A stretch of DNA of 64,000 nt from Hirsutella rhossiliensis (lineage: Eukaryota > Ascomycota > Sordariomycetes > Hypocreales > Ophiocordycipitaceae): positions 1,798,001 through 1,862,000 of the forward strand of contig NW_025408676.1 in the NCBI RefSeq assembly GCF_020360975.1, written 5' to 3'. Of the stretch, positions 1 through 10,029 are shown piece by piece; the stretch's first letter is position 1, and the number at the start of each line of letters is the position of its first letter. Under the pieces are notes generated by a model. It was not told where the DNA came from. It saw only the letters and a list, made by a program, of their open reading frames with translations, and searched no databases. Made by a program: the position numbers and the translations under genes.

Positions 1-640
1 CCCGCTTTCTTCATAATTCCTTACTTCCTCCTCGTCCGCGTCCAGCTCGTCGGTGGCGGCCGGCGTAGCACTAGCCCCGACGCTGGTGAATGTCTGGGGA
101 TCGCCATCGGGTCCAATCGACGATGATTTTCGGGTTTGAGACTCCACGAATTCTGGGTGTGACGGAGTCAGCAGATGGATCTGTCGTCGCTTTCCAAAAA
201 CATTGTGATGGTGGGCACACCTGTCCAAGGATGAGGAGTTGTGGCCTCAGAGTGAACCGACTGCTCCCCTCTTTCCGGGGCGTTTTTTGTGCCTTCGTCG
301 AAACTGGGGCCTTTTTCGTTTGTACTGACGGCGCTTTCTTGGATTTTGAATCGTTCAGGTTGCCCTTTTCTGGATTCGGCCATTCTACATCCTGGCTGAA
401 GTCGATTCTGGCCACAGGAACCCACTCATCCAGTCGCTTGTTAAAGTTGTCGAAGTTGCAATAGAAATGCTTGCCACTCTTCGTTTCTTTGATACTGAGG
501 ATCTCGGCTCGCCGCGGTTGGCCTTCCTTCTCCACCCAGGCAATGCAGCCCGTCCTCAGAGTTTCGGGAGACGCCTTGCCCTTTTCTCGCGGTGCGTCCG
601 ACCCGACAGCCGCCTCACCACTCGGCGTATCAACCCTCAT
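1..640 (-). CDS. ESA1: ESA1-type MYST histone acetyltransferase, N-terminal part, frameshifted, runs off left edge
   Basis: ESA1 is the catalytic subunit of NuA4, which acetylates histones H4 and H2A in the nucleus. Only the N-terminus is present. After the ATG at 640 comes a Tudor-knot/chromo-barrel domain (about residues 28-85) with the family signatures AWVEKEGQPRRAEI, FYCNFDNFNKRLDEW and RIDFS, then a lysine-rich linker. A 68-bp intron fits at 153..220 (ACAG|GTGTGC ... CACCCAG|AATTC) and joins PHPWT to EFVES as in fungal ESA1. Exon 2 runs to about 25, where GAGGAA|GTAAGG looks like another donor; the MYST domain lies outside the window. The frame must shift by one base near 264..280 (A6 and GGGG tracts) to pass from KAQKTPRK to EQSVHSEATTPHPW. 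This could be a sequence error, since ESA1 is essential in yeasts, or a decayed duplicate. Confidence 0.8.
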
Positions 641-950
641 GATACGGAAGGGAGGGTGCCGGAGAAGGGTGCGTGGGCGACTTTTGGATGGACTCGTAGC
701 TGATGCTGGAAACTCGATGCCGAGGGCAGGTGGGTGCTGGTAAATTATTCATCGCTAGGCGGTCAAGACAGGAAATCTTATCAGCCCCTGTTAGAAGCAT
801 AATGAATGAACCATGGCTTTGCTGCATGCATACCTAGGTTAGGTTCCTGCCTGCAAGGGAAAGGGATTTGAATAACGAAACATACACCCCCAATTTCGAA
901 ACATGCACCCCCGAGCTAAACCCCATTCGGAAGAGCACCAAATTTTGGAA
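641..950. other. Upstream region of the ESA1-type gene plus start of a tandem repeat
   Basis: No gene is seen. This is the likely promoter and leader of the minus-strand ESA1-type gene. From 876 it becomes repetitive: a unit at 876..940 recurs imperfectly at 955..1018, both containing CGAAACATRCAC and TAAACCCCATTYGGAAGAG. Confidence 0.5.
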
Positions 951-1387
951 GTAACGAAACATGCACGGACGATTTCGAATCATGCACGGAGACTTAAACC
1001 CCATTTGGAAGAGGACCCGCCCACAACAATTTGGCGCGCGCGTTCCCAACGCGATGGCTGCCGCGGCCACTGTAGCCAACGCCGCCGCCGCCGCCGCGCC
1101 ACGATGACTACGATCGAGGGCTCAGGCCTGAGCCTATATCTATCCAGGACACACTTTTTGCACATATTCCGAGGCTCTTGAGGCACTTCGGAATGATCAG
1201 CAAGATCAAGGCTACGTCGTTAACGTTGCAAACAGCAAGACTTCCGGGAAGGCTAAGCGTAAAGCAGCCACTATTCGGTGCCAGTGGTAGGCGCGACGAG
1301 GCGGCCACGGCGTTGGGAGGCGCGCGCCAAATTGTTGTGGGCGGGTCCCTCTTCCAAATTCGAAATCGTCCGTGCATGTTTCGTTAC
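951..1387. repeat. Small inverted-repeat (MITE-like) element
   Basis: The left arm at 951..1050 and the right arm at 1313..1387 are inverted copies. Both contain GTAACGAAACATGCACGGAC and, further in, CCCGCCCACAACAATTTGGC. The left arm carries an extra unit of about 25 bp from a local tandem duplication. No transposase is encoded and no clear target-site duplication is visible, so the superfamily is open. The centre is a CGCC-rich low-complexity stretch. Confidence 0.6.
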
Positions 1388-1389
1388 TC

Positions 1390-2485
1390 AGACGGGACCA
1401 CACCGACCTACGCCGCTATGGCCCAGAAGGGGATGGTGCAGGCAGGGGGCCCCCTGCCGGTCCGCCTCGACCCACGGCCCCGGAAACGCCTCCGGTCCAG
1501 CCGCCTAAGGATGACCTGTCCGTGGGGCTTAAGGTGTTACGCATTAATGTATTGAAATGTCAGTAGCTTTTACGTCTAGGCCCTATAGGAGAAATCCTCC
1601 GGGTGAAATACACTACATACATACATACAAGGATGACCTGCGTGTCTTCATGCGGCTCGACGACAAGTCCCCAGCATGGGGCTACCAGGACATGCCATCA
1701 GAGCTCACGTAGCTAAGACTCTCAACCTAGGGATAGAACGCATGCCACAGATCGCCCGGGTGAAGACTGGATGGGCTATTCGGGCCTCAGACCGGGAGGC
1801 GAGGACCTGCTTGTGGAACGGCAGGACGACTGGGCGGCCCGGCCCGCCTCGGAGCGGTTGAAGGCTTCCAGAAGTGGCACACTTACGCTGTGGCTGACTG
1901 CCCGAGGCAGCTCACGGATATCTGGGGGGCCGCCGTGGACTGGCCAAGCTATCAAAGAAGGGATCAAGCCCCAGACAGGCGCCGAACCAATTGATGCTCC
2001 ATGTTGCTAAGAGACACTCCGAACGCTCCGTCGCGACCAGCCTACTGTGACGATGACTGTGTCCTTCGAGGCGGCGATACAGAGGAGGTGGCGGCTCTTG
2101 GGCACCAGCCGACTAGCCCGACTGATCGCCAAGATTGGGATCACCACTCCCGCTACGCCTGCGACCGAAAGCAGGCCCGCCGACGATGTGGCGGGAAAGA
2201 CCACCGTGATAACGACTGCAAGCACCCGCAGAGGTGCGCGAACTGCGCCGAACCCTTTCCGACAGACCGACCATAAGGAGTACCCTGCCAGACCCAGGCG
2301 CTCACACGGCCAACTCGTGCGGCTCACCAAGATCGAAAAGTACGCCGTAAGGAATATCGGTTCTCAGCAATATCAGCAAGTCAATATGGTTCTGGAAGGC
2401 GCCGAGAGATGATGTATGTATGCAATATCATGCGGTGGCCGAGAAGGCGAGTCCGTTCAGGCCGCCTATACAAGTAGGCGAAACG
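1390..2485 (+). pseudogene. Tad-like LINE, ORF1 (gag) relic
   Basis: This is a decayed ORF1 of a non-LTR retrotransposon resembling the fungal Tad clade; the protein would bind the RNA intermediate. Readable pieces in shifting frames are DLRVFMRLDDKSPAW, then GWAIRASDREART, then EGFQKWHTYAVADCPRQLTDIWG, and near 2160..2260 a zinc-knuckle block (CGGKDHRDNDCKHP..CANC). In-frame stops and frameshifts are scattered throughout. A 110-bp insertion at 1519..1628 splits it. A solo LTR at 2486 separates it from the pol relic. Confidence 0.75.
1519..1628 (+). mobile_element. 5'-truncated LINE tail inserted in the LINE ORF1 relic
   Basis: The 110-bp insert ends in a (TACA)n-type tail (CTACATACATACATAC), as fungal Tad-like LINEs do. 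It is flanked by a perfect 12-bp duplication AAGGATGACCTG at 1507..1518 and 1629..1640. Removing the insert plus one repeat gives a continuous gag reading, PPK followed by DDLRVFMRL. This is the classic mark of target-primed reverse transcription with 5' truncation. Confidence 0.8.
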
Positions 2486-2684
2486 TGTGACGGCTTTCGT
2501 TGAGCACCGTCACACCCCGTTTGCGTACATGACCCACATGTTGTTAAGCCACGGCCCACACGTACGGAAGACATATTTAGGGAGAGGACACCCGGCTGTA
2601 TTGTTCTGTTCTCCTTTCTCTTCTTCAGAGTAGAATCTTCGTAATAGAGTCCACAGCCTTCTGGCTCAGTCCGTGACCGTCACA
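2486..2684. mobile_element. Solo LTR, 199 bp, in the LINE
   Basis: The segment starts TGTGACGG and ends CCGTCACA, so it has perfect 8-bp terminal inverted repeats with TG..CA ends. It is flanked by the 5-bp direct repeat AAACG at 2481..2485 and 2685..2689. Excising it fuses VGET to FYETQTEKAN in the LINE pol frame. There is no internal retrotransposon sequence, so it probably arose by LTR-LTR recombination. Superfamily (gypsy or copia) cannot be told from the LTR alone. Confidence 0.85.
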
Positions 2685-3330
2685 AAACGTTCTATGAGAC
2701 CCAGACGGAGAAGGCAAACGTGCTTCGGACAGAGATCCTGGAGAGGCGCGTGACTGCAGACGACATCACGGACCCCTAGGCGCCGGAGGTCCGGCAGAGG
2801 ACCCTCGACTGCAGCGTCGTGCTCGCCGACGCGGCTCACTCGTGCACTTCCACTGGAAACATCTCCCCGGGAGTCGACGGCATCACAGTTCGGATGTTGC
2901 GTCGGATCTGGAGCCACATTCGGCGAAGCGGTGAGGGAATTGTATAAGGGCTGCATACACCAGGGCCACCACCCGGTCTGCTACCGCCTGGCGGAGGTAG
3001 TGATGATCCCCAAACCGGGCAGGAGGGACTTATCTGCCCAAGAGGCTGGAGGCCCATCTCCTCCTGGCCTGCCTCGGCAAGGACTCGAGCGTCTGATAGC
3101 CCGCCGTCTGGCCTGGGTCGCGATCACGCAAAGGGCCATCCACAGCCAGCACGCGGTGGCCTGCCCAAATGCTCAGCGCTCGACCTAGCGTTAGCATTGC
3201 TTCACGACCAGGGCGATATTGCCACGTTGATCATGATGGACATACAGGGCGCCTTCGACAGGTGGTGCGGAATAGGCTCCTCCTGCGACTGCGGGAAGCC
3301 ATGCCTTCCGACCTTGCACCTAAGCAAGAT
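2685..3330 (+). pseudogene. Tad-like LINE reverse transcriptase (ORF2) relic
   Basis: This is the N-terminal part of the RT domain. Pieces in order are YETQTEKANVLRTEILERR, SPGVDGITVRMLRRIW, YRLAEVVMIPKPGRRDLS, GLERLIARRLAW and DIATLIMMDIQGAFD, the last being the RT motif A region with its first catalytic Asp. Several stops and frameshifts interrupt it. The catalytic YADD box and the 3' part are absent, and the endonuclease domain was not recognised. Confidence 0.8.
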
Positions 3331-3492
3331 TCGCTTCTCAAGTCATCGTCCTTCACGACATTGATAAAAAGCATAGCCGGCCCAATGCTTGTTACACGCC
3401 GCTATAGGCTTTTAAACTCGTCCGAATCCTTTAGACGACTGGGCAACTTATGACAGTAGTCCCGGTTCTTCATGGCGCTGACCTTGCGAAGG
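3331..3492. other. Unassigned spacer
   Basis: Between the LINE relic and the FTA2-like relic I see no open frame or repeat worth naming. Confidence 0.4.
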
Positions 3493-4441
3493 TTAGCGAT
3501 GCCGTTGCCCGTTGGCCATATCATCAAACATCGCCAAATCCCCCACCCTCTCCTCCACCGCATCAAAATGCATACACCTATCGTAGTGGTTCAATATAAC
3601 GTGCGGTTCAGTCCAAGCAGTTCCGAAATCAACAAGCTTCCCATCTCTATAGTTATCTTCCTTTATATCACGGACAAATATCCCCATCGAGTGTAAAGAT
3701 CGCAGATCTCGTAGGTTGCGCGGCAAGCTTTTGACACTGACCCCGGAACCTGCACTTGCAAGATCTTCAACAATGGCATAGATCGGACGGATTGGTGTTT
3801 CTAGGGCGTTGTCCTGTTCAACACTGAAATCAAGGTTCCACTCATCCTCCAGTTTTCGGATGTCTTTTTCCTCCAAGTGGAAATAAAGCCGTGGCATGGA
3901 ACTGCAACTTGATGCGGCAGTAATCGCCTGTCTTGCGCCTGCTTGATTCGACCGTATGCGCGGCATTCTGAGTAAAAGGGCATAACATGCCATTCCAACT
4001 CTTCTTCAGTGCAGCGGATACCCGCAGTGTAAAATTGGTGGTAGTCATACGAAATATCGTACGGCATAAACTAAGGCATAGTTAACCTCTCGAGCTGCCA
4101 CAGCTCCTCACCACTACTTACCACCTTCAAAGCGTAGTGCTTAGACTCGATCTCAACCTTGAAAACATGTGCCATGATCTCAGAGTGGCCCGAATATGGT
4201 TCAAGTGGTCATCGAGCATATCTTTCCAGGTGATCGATGCGTTGGCGAGTGCAGAGGGATGCAACTTCGGACCATGGCAAGGCGGAAGTCCGTCTTGAAC
4301 GTCCATGTCCTCGTCGAATAGACCATCAGCACATCTAGAGGTGGCTGTAGTCTTCCCGGGGGCCCTAATTCGAGAAGATTTGCTCCGCGTCCGCTTTGGC
4401 TTTCTTCCGTCGTTTTGTTGTCGCCGTCCTTGTCGTGCCAT
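3493..4441 (-). pseudogene. FTA2-like (kinase-fold) protein, frameshifted
   Basis: The sequence resembles the fungal FTA2/kinase-like family (named after a Sim4 kinetochore subunit but expanded in filamentous fungi). The C-terminal half holds a kinase-type catalytic block, VRDIKEDN ... KLVDFGTAW, i.e. an RDxKxxN loop followed by DFG. Upstream pieces are VFKVEIESKHYALKV and FYSECRAYGRIKQ. A 51-bp intron fits at 4071..4121 (GTAAGT ... CCTTAG) and joins ALKV to FMPYDISYDY in phase. The reading frame breaks near 4165 and again near 3885 (PCHGF versus YFHLEEKD). The exact start and any function are uncertain. As it stands it is not translatable in full. Confidence 0.65.
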
Positions 4442-5199
4442 GTTGTCATATTTTGCTCAAAAAATAGAGCACATAGTAGAGTGAAATTTGGAAATAATGG
4501 AGGCGGGAAATGAAGCCTGTGATTGATGGCGAGTGGATGAGAACAGAGCTGGCGAGGCAAAGCTTCCCTGACTTGGAGAGAACCACGGTTGTATTGCAGT
4601 GCGCGCGTCACGGTCGTCAGGGGCTGGCTGGATGATTGGAGGTAACCAAAAACTCCAACCATTACGCCCAGTTCTTGTCCCAAATGCAACGCATGTCTCA
4701 TTGAGGTACTACTTCTTACTCCCGTTGTGCCGATATGGGCATCGCGGTTCCCGTCGCACCCATCCTTCCTGTCAATTTCGCCTTCCCAGCCTCTTTGCAC
4801 GTCTCTTTTCATTCAGCCGTGCAGGATACAGTATATCTCGCTGATGCTACAGGCTAGAGCAACAAGGCAATATGAGGTGCATCAAGTGGCCAGAATCCGG
4901 CCTCATCGTCGTCTTGCACCTCTCCCACGCCCCCTCCATTGCAAACTTTCCCCCTACACCCCCTTCTCCCCGGCGTTAAATATCCCAGCCAACGACACCA
5001 CGGAGCGGGTAGCTACGCCGGCTCTAGCCAGATCGAGACCGCCCCTCAGACCGCCCTCTGGTCATACCGGCTTCCCGGGCACGATCCTGGGGCCGACCTT
5101 CCTTCCTACGAATCCTCTCCGAGATGCGACCGACCATGCCTTGCAGATTGGAGACGCAATGTGACCATCACGTCGTGCAACCACCTGTTCACCAACTTG
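4442..5199. other. Gene-poor stretch
   Basis: Open frames of 80-200 codons occur on both strands, but they overlap, have no recognisable domain and look like chance readings of C-rich sequence. I see no gene or repeat I can support. Confidence 0.4.
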
Positions 5200-5760
5200 A
5201 CCCGCTCCTTGAAGCTGTTAATCCCGACGTGAGCATCCTGCCCCTTGCCACGCAGGCAGCCTCCCTGCAAGCCTCGCCACTTTCCGTTACTTCAATATGT
5301 ATTGCCCTGCTTCGGACTAAGCTGAGGGAGTAGAGATCAGGGGGTGAACCTGCCTCAGGTCCACCCCCTGACCCTCACTACGGGGGATCCTGTGGGCTAG
5401 TCTGGCCTAAGACCACCTAATCACTTTGGAAGTCTGTCCCTACTCTTGCTTGGTAGTTGGCTTGCTGATGACGTTAGAGAGGGATGAGTCGGATGACCGG
5501 CGCATAGATGCAGAATCTGACGGTGTTCCAGCCAAGGATGAGCATTATCTGATGGAAGGGTGGCCAAAGAGTAAGGCCAATTGCTAGGCATTCTCTCTTA
5601 GGGGCGGCTTGCAGGCATCAGCCAAGCACTAGTAGATCACAGTTCCGACAGAGGAGGAAGGCGCATGAGTAAACCGGGCAGATAGATGCCACTAGACGGC
5701 TAGAGTCGCATTGCTGTGACTCACGAGATGATTTGCTGGAGCTCACATCAGGGGCTACAA
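5200..5760. repeat. Diverged dispersed repeat, copy 1
   Basis: Blocks are shared in the same order with 8786..9290. Both contain TTGATGCAGAAGCTGA-like sequence, then GGCRKCAGCSAAGCA, then GGAGGAAGGCGCATGA, then GGGATTCTCGGGATGATT-like sequence with a weaker match here. Many differences are transitions, as expected from RIP or long decay. On the minus strand both encode an HVGINSF / CPRRHQL-like scrap, hinting at a former coding region that I cannot identify. Confidence 0.55.
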
Positions 5761-6008
5761 TGAAGCTCGACAGGGAATCGGGAAGTCTGTTCTACTCTTA
5801 TATGACGGTGTTGGTGAAATGTTGTGTCAATACACATCGGAAAAAGGGGGTCACCACAGCTAGATTCAAGATGCATGTTCTATCTCTAAAGGGGCAGTCT
5901 GAAGGGGCTATTTATACAGGAGGCCTTAGGGAGTTCTGGAGACCTCCTGAGTATGGGGCTCTACCCGTGCATACTTGGCTGTGCCCACGCATAAAGGGGT
6001 AGCTTTCC

Positions 6009-7059
6009 TTACTCAGGAAGTCCTGATGCGTTACTGCTACAGAGGCCAGGAATCCCTTTTCCAGGTCCTCCTAACGGGGCTGCCCTGGTCCACAGACAGA
6101 AGGATATCAAAAGCTTTAGTGAATCGGTAAGGGCATGGCCAACAGTGCCAATCTTCAATATATATTTAAAACAACCAATGGAATCGGCGATACGCCCTGC
6201 AGGCCCTCGTCGACGCGTGTCAGCAGGTGCTCCTAGGGAATCATAATGCGGTACCACTGCGTTTGGATAAGTCGGCACAGAATAATGCAAGTGCATTACC
6301 GTACGGCCGCCAGTAGACGTAGGCTGTGTTGTTACCATGGCTTGGCCGGGACTGTCGTGCATCGACGGGGACGGTTGCCCGCCATAGACGCAGCCTTGTC
6401 GCGTGGTGCTCGCGCGACTCAATGGGGTTGTCGGTGGATACGGAGAATGAACAGCCGATTCCATGACTGCAGTAGCCATGCCCATGTGATGTTGATAGCC
6501 GTACGAGGACGTCACGAGCTGCGACGGCTCCCAGACGGACGAACTTGTCGTCGACCCCTCGGTGGTGGAGGGGTTCCGAATCGACTGTCCCGACAAATAT
6601 AGGAGAAGTCTTCATCTAGACTGGCCAGTTGTCGCGGCATCAGGAGCCGTTGTAGCGACTGGACAGCGGCACTAGGGTCTTCGGCGTGAAAGGGTTGGCC
6701 TTGGTTGGAATCAAGTGGCAAGGTGCCCGACTGCAAGAAACGGGTTATTTGGTCGTCGCTAATGCCATGCCTGTTGAGGAGCTCCTGGAGCTGCTTGTTC
6801 TCCTCGGCTACTCTTCTCGCGGCCATCTGGACCTCGGTAGAGGCCTCGATGCCCTGAGTCTCGTATTCTCTGAGTCGCCGTTTGAGGTCCTGGACATATT
6901 CTCTCCGTCGGGCGCGCGATCTCCTCTGGTTGTCTCGAATTCGGGCTAATTTGTTCTCGCGCTAGAGCAGAGAAAGAGAAAGGGACTCTGCTGTTAGTTA
7001 AGGCCGTTCCAGTCTACGGTATCACCTGGGTTGATGTCACTTACCGCGAGGGTTGACAT
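6009..7059 (-). CDS. bZIP transcription factor, one apparent frameshift
   Basis: Fungal bZIP factors are sequence-specific dimeric regulators acting in the nucleus. Exon 1 is only 15 bp (7045..7059, MSTLA), followed by an 83-bp intron (6962..7044, GTAAGT ... CTCTAG). Exon 2 opens with RENKLARIRDNQRRSRARR, a basic region of the N-x-(R)-(A)-x-x-SR type, then a short coiled coil (REYVQDLKRRLREYE) and EVQMAARRVAEENKQLQ typical of this subfamily. After about residue 110 the frame must shift near 6600..6620 to continue as SSSVWEPSQLVTSS and a Tyr/Pro/Ser-rich C-terminus to about 6240. The 3' end is uncertain because the second frame stays open to 6009. A pseudogene or a sequencing indel are both possible. 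Confidence 0.75.
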
Positions 7060-7790
7060 TTGGCTTGCAAGCTTGTTTGGGGCCGCCCTCCTTGACTAAT
7101 GAACGGGGAAAGGATTGTAAAAATAAGCGTCTCCAAGTAGAATATCTGTGAGCGTGTAAGAGAACGAGAAATGCGAAATTAACAAGTCATAGAGAGTTGG
7201 GGGGGGAAGAGCTGGAAGAATTGCTCCAGCGGCTCCGATCACTCGAGACGCATGCAAACCATGGCGCAGCCCTTGCAGCCTTCACGGATATTTGGACAGG
7301 TGACGGTTGGATATGCATTTCGGCGTCTCAAATAACTACACGTCCTCATGCGCACGTCCTCATGCGCCTCGCTGACTGTCCACCCCAGCCGATCGAGGGG
7401 CAGCGACTTACGAAGTACAATGGAGAGTGTGACATTGTCTGGCGCGGAATGCTTAGTAGTTCAGGATTCCTCGCGAATTCCGCAAAAAAGAGGTCATAGA
7501 CAGGCGACCTCCAACTTTAATTTCAATGATCTATTTTGTAGTGTTCTCTACTGCGACGGCGTACAGCAATGTAGCTACGGCGCAACGCAAGGTAGCAGTA
7601 GCCAGTGTTAGAAGACGAGTTTATATTATTACATGCTCGTTCTCGCCGTGGCATCTTCGTCCATTTCTCTCAAGCTTTCACTCGCATATCTCTTTAGTTT
7701 TATAAGGTCCATTCCTTAGCTGTCTTCTCAACAGCTTGAAAAAGCCGTCGCTGCTCGGGTTAGTTCCCAATCCGGGTTGCTTCTGGGACA
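7060..7790. other. Upstream region of the bZIP gene
   Basis: No convincing gene. A 100-codon open frame on the plus strand (7197..7499) lacks an ATG start and any known motif. The stretch probably holds the bZIP promoter and the 3' end of the neighbouring minus-strand gene. Confidence 0.4.
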
Positions 7791-7796
7791 ACTTAC

Positions 7797-8444
7797 AAAT
7801 GCGTTCTCCGTCCCCTCGCGATCAAAACAGCCGTCTTCGTAGAGGACATTCCGACGAGAAATCTCCATGTTCTCGGCCACAGGGTATGGAGGGTCTCCCC
7901 CGAGTGTGTTTGGGGATCCAAGCTGTCCCTGAAACTGTGCAATCGCCTGGAGATCCCGAGGTGATAGTGTTGATGAGCACTCTTGCGCAAATACGCGTGC
8001 TCTCTCGAATTCTCTTCAATCTCTTTGAAAAGTTGCCGCATGATACCAAAGATAATTGTTTGGAAGGTGACGGTAGGGACCTCCGTATGCGTGCTGGGTA
8101 AGCGACTGGATGTCTGACGGAGGCCCTCGGATTGAGATTTCATGGCCTCTTCGATTTGTGCCATCTGGGGCTTGTGCTGAGTCGCATTGTTCGACTCGCC
8201 CGCGGCGTTGCCTGATTCCCTATACCATTCACGTCAGTAAATGTTCGCTGCCGCCATGACATATCACGAAGCCGTTCTTACTATCGTCCTGGCGCTCGGG
8301 CTTTGGAGCGGCTGTCGTGGCTTCGGCGTGTAGGTTGGGTTTTTGCTGGGCGGGAGAGCCTTTCGCACTTGCGTAGGAGTCGAAAAGAGGACGCCGAGGT
8401 TGTGACATTGTCTCGTTTAGATTCGCTACCACGAGCTCTCGCAT
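7797..8444 (-). CDS. Hypothetical protein, split by an intron and a frameshift
   Basis: I do not recognise the family. Exon 1 starts at the ATG at 8444 (or the internal ATG at 8408, MSQPRRPLFDSYASAKG). A 62-bp intron (8220..8281, GTAAGA ... GGTATAG) leads in phase to RESGNAAGESNN. The frame then runs through EVPTVTFQTIIFGIMRQL and must shift near 8000..8020 to continue as ARVFAQECSSTLSPRDLQAI and PYPVAENMEISRRNVLYEDG. A further donor (GTAAGT) follows at 7796, so the gene may extend left. The changing but sensible reading frame suggests a real protein with a decayed or mis-sequenced base. Confidence 0.45.
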
Positions 8445-8785
8445 GTGCTCTTAGTAGCGCGTGTAAGCCGTAAGTGCCGCAAGATACTCACGACCTAGAA
8501 GTCAAGCGTTGAGTCAAGGAATGAATGGAAGACGTAGTTGGTAGCAGAGCTGGGAAACACGACGTGAAAGCCGGACAGGTAATCATACAAACCAGCAGTC
8601 TATGGTGGCGTCTAGCAAGCGGAGCGTGTAAATATCGCCATGTCTCGTTTTCCCACCCTAAGGGTGTCCCTGACGGCTCTCTAGAGTCGCTCCATTGGAG
8701 CTGCGGCTAATTTTCATGCATTGTGAAGTATTGCTATCTCGTTAGATGCAAATGTAGGTATCGCGAAGGTCGCCGTCATCTTCCC
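8445..8785. other. Unassigned spacer
   Basis: I see nothing in this stretch beyond the probable promoter of the preceding minus-strand gene. Confidence 0.4.
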
Positions 8786-9290
8786 GAAGTTGATGCCGAC
8801 GTGGGCAGCCCTCCCTTGTCGCGAGGCTCCTCCGCTGCAAGCTTCGCCACCCCGACACTTCCCAGGCATGTACATGTACATTGTCATATATTGGGTCAAC
8901 GACGAGGGAAGAGGAATTAACGGACAAGTCCTGCCTCGCGTTCCCTCCCTGAACCCCGGCGCAGGGAGGCTGCGGACTAGTCTGCACGATTCGGTTCGCC
9001 CCTGCGCCTACGGAGAAGTTGGCTACTCGTAATTTTGCAGCATTAGCGGATGCGATCGGTGCATTGATGCAGAAGCTGAACCTGGTCAAAGACGCATAAA
9101 CCATCTCAGGGTGGCCGGCAGGCGTCAGCGAAGCAACAACGGACCACAGCCCGGAAGTGGAGGAAGGCGCATGATCCCACCCGACAATATGTGCAATGAG
9201 ATGGCCAAAGCTGCGCCTTGGGATTCTCGGGATGATTCGCTGGCGCTCTCGTCCCGGCCAAGGCAGCCCGTCTCATACTCGTGTAGAAAG
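8786..9290. repeat. Diverged dispersed repeat, copy 2
   Basis: Partner of 5200..5760 in the same orientation. The clearest blocks are GGAGGAAGGCGCATGA at about 9158 and the GATGCAGAAGCTGA block at about 9066. It ends shortly before the start codon of the gene at 9385, so part of it may serve as that gene's promoter. Confidence 0.55.
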
Positions 9291-9384
9291 TAAAGGAGGT
9301 AGGCACCACCCCCCTTTGTCCCGGTTTCCATATCTCCCATTTTCTTGCAATTCTCCGAAAGCCAACGAGGCCCTCCTTCCCGCC

Positions 9385-10020
9385 ATGTCGACTGACACTA
9401 CCTCGACTATGCAGGGGAATATGAGTTCCACTGAATCGATTGCCTGTGGACAAACTGGTCATCTTCGTGCTCTCGATATGCTTCTTTGTCCTACCTCGCC
9501 CACATCAGAATTCTCGGATACCGAAAGCCAATTCAACGGCACAAACTGTCGAGACAAATATCCGCAAGACGAGATTGCAGTGTCACCTACACAAAATATT
9601 CAGCCCTTGTTTGCACCTAGCGATCTTGAAGAGAGTGGTTACTCTTCCTTTTGCGACGATGACAAGGAGAATCGTCCTCCTACTGGGCTCGTTTTTCGAG
9701 TCACTGTATCCGATACTTGCCATCGAGTAGAGGCCAGAGGTACAGTCGAGAACGAACAAGGCAAACAGGTTGAGATGGAACTTGACCTCCCTCTCTGCAA
9801 GCCTGTTAGAATTACTATCAGCCTTTCTCAGTCTTCTCCTTCGGACTCGTCACGACACACCAGGCAATGCGAGCGGAGAGACCACGGCGGGATATCCGGG
9901 GGTGTAAGTACAGAATGTCGAGCGCCTAAAAGAAGATGGCAAAGCCATGGGCAAGGGCATAAGCGACAGCGGATTCACAATATCCGGAGGAGCAAGCAAC
10001 CAGCCGTGGAGGAGTGTTGA
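9385..10020 (+). CDS. Hypothetical fungal protein, intact ORF
   Basis: This is an uninterrupted 211-codon frame starting at an ATG in good context (CCGCCATGTCG). The frame is open 63 codons further upstream, but that part is repeat-derived, so I chose the internal ATG. Features: a Ser/Thr-rich N-terminus, an acidic DDDKENRPP segment near residue 95, a beta-rich stretch (LVFRVTVSDTCHRVEARGTVEN, KPVRITISLS) and a basic C-terminal tail (APKRRW, GHKRQRIHNIRR) that could be a nuclear signal. No known domain is recognised. Confidence 0.6.
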   Translation: MSTDTTSTMQGNMSSTESIACGQTGHLRALDMLLCPTSPTSEFSDTESQFNGTNCRDKYPQDEIAVSPTQNIQPLFAPSDLEESGYSSFCDDDKENRPPTGLVFRVTVSDTCHRVEARGTVENEQGKQVEMELDLPLCKPVRITISLSQSSPSDSSRHTRQCERRDHGGISGGVSTECRAPKRRWQSHGQGHKRQRIHNIRRSKQPAVEEC

Positions 10021-10029
10021 ATTGTTATA

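Noticed and set aside
4201..5164. Overlapping open frames of 145-203 codons
   Set aside because: They overlap on opposite strands, lack domains, splice logic or codon patterns, and part of the region is covered by the FTA2-like relic.
6009..8444. Possible secondary-metabolite or regulatory gene cluster around the bZIP factor
   Set aside because: No biosynthetic enzyme (PKS, NRPS, P450, terpene cyclase) lies nearby.
7797..8444. NLR/STAND N-terminal or HeLo-like domain
   Set aside because: The start MSQPRRPLFDSYASAKG is only vaguely similar and no NACHT or P-loop follows, so no function was assigned.
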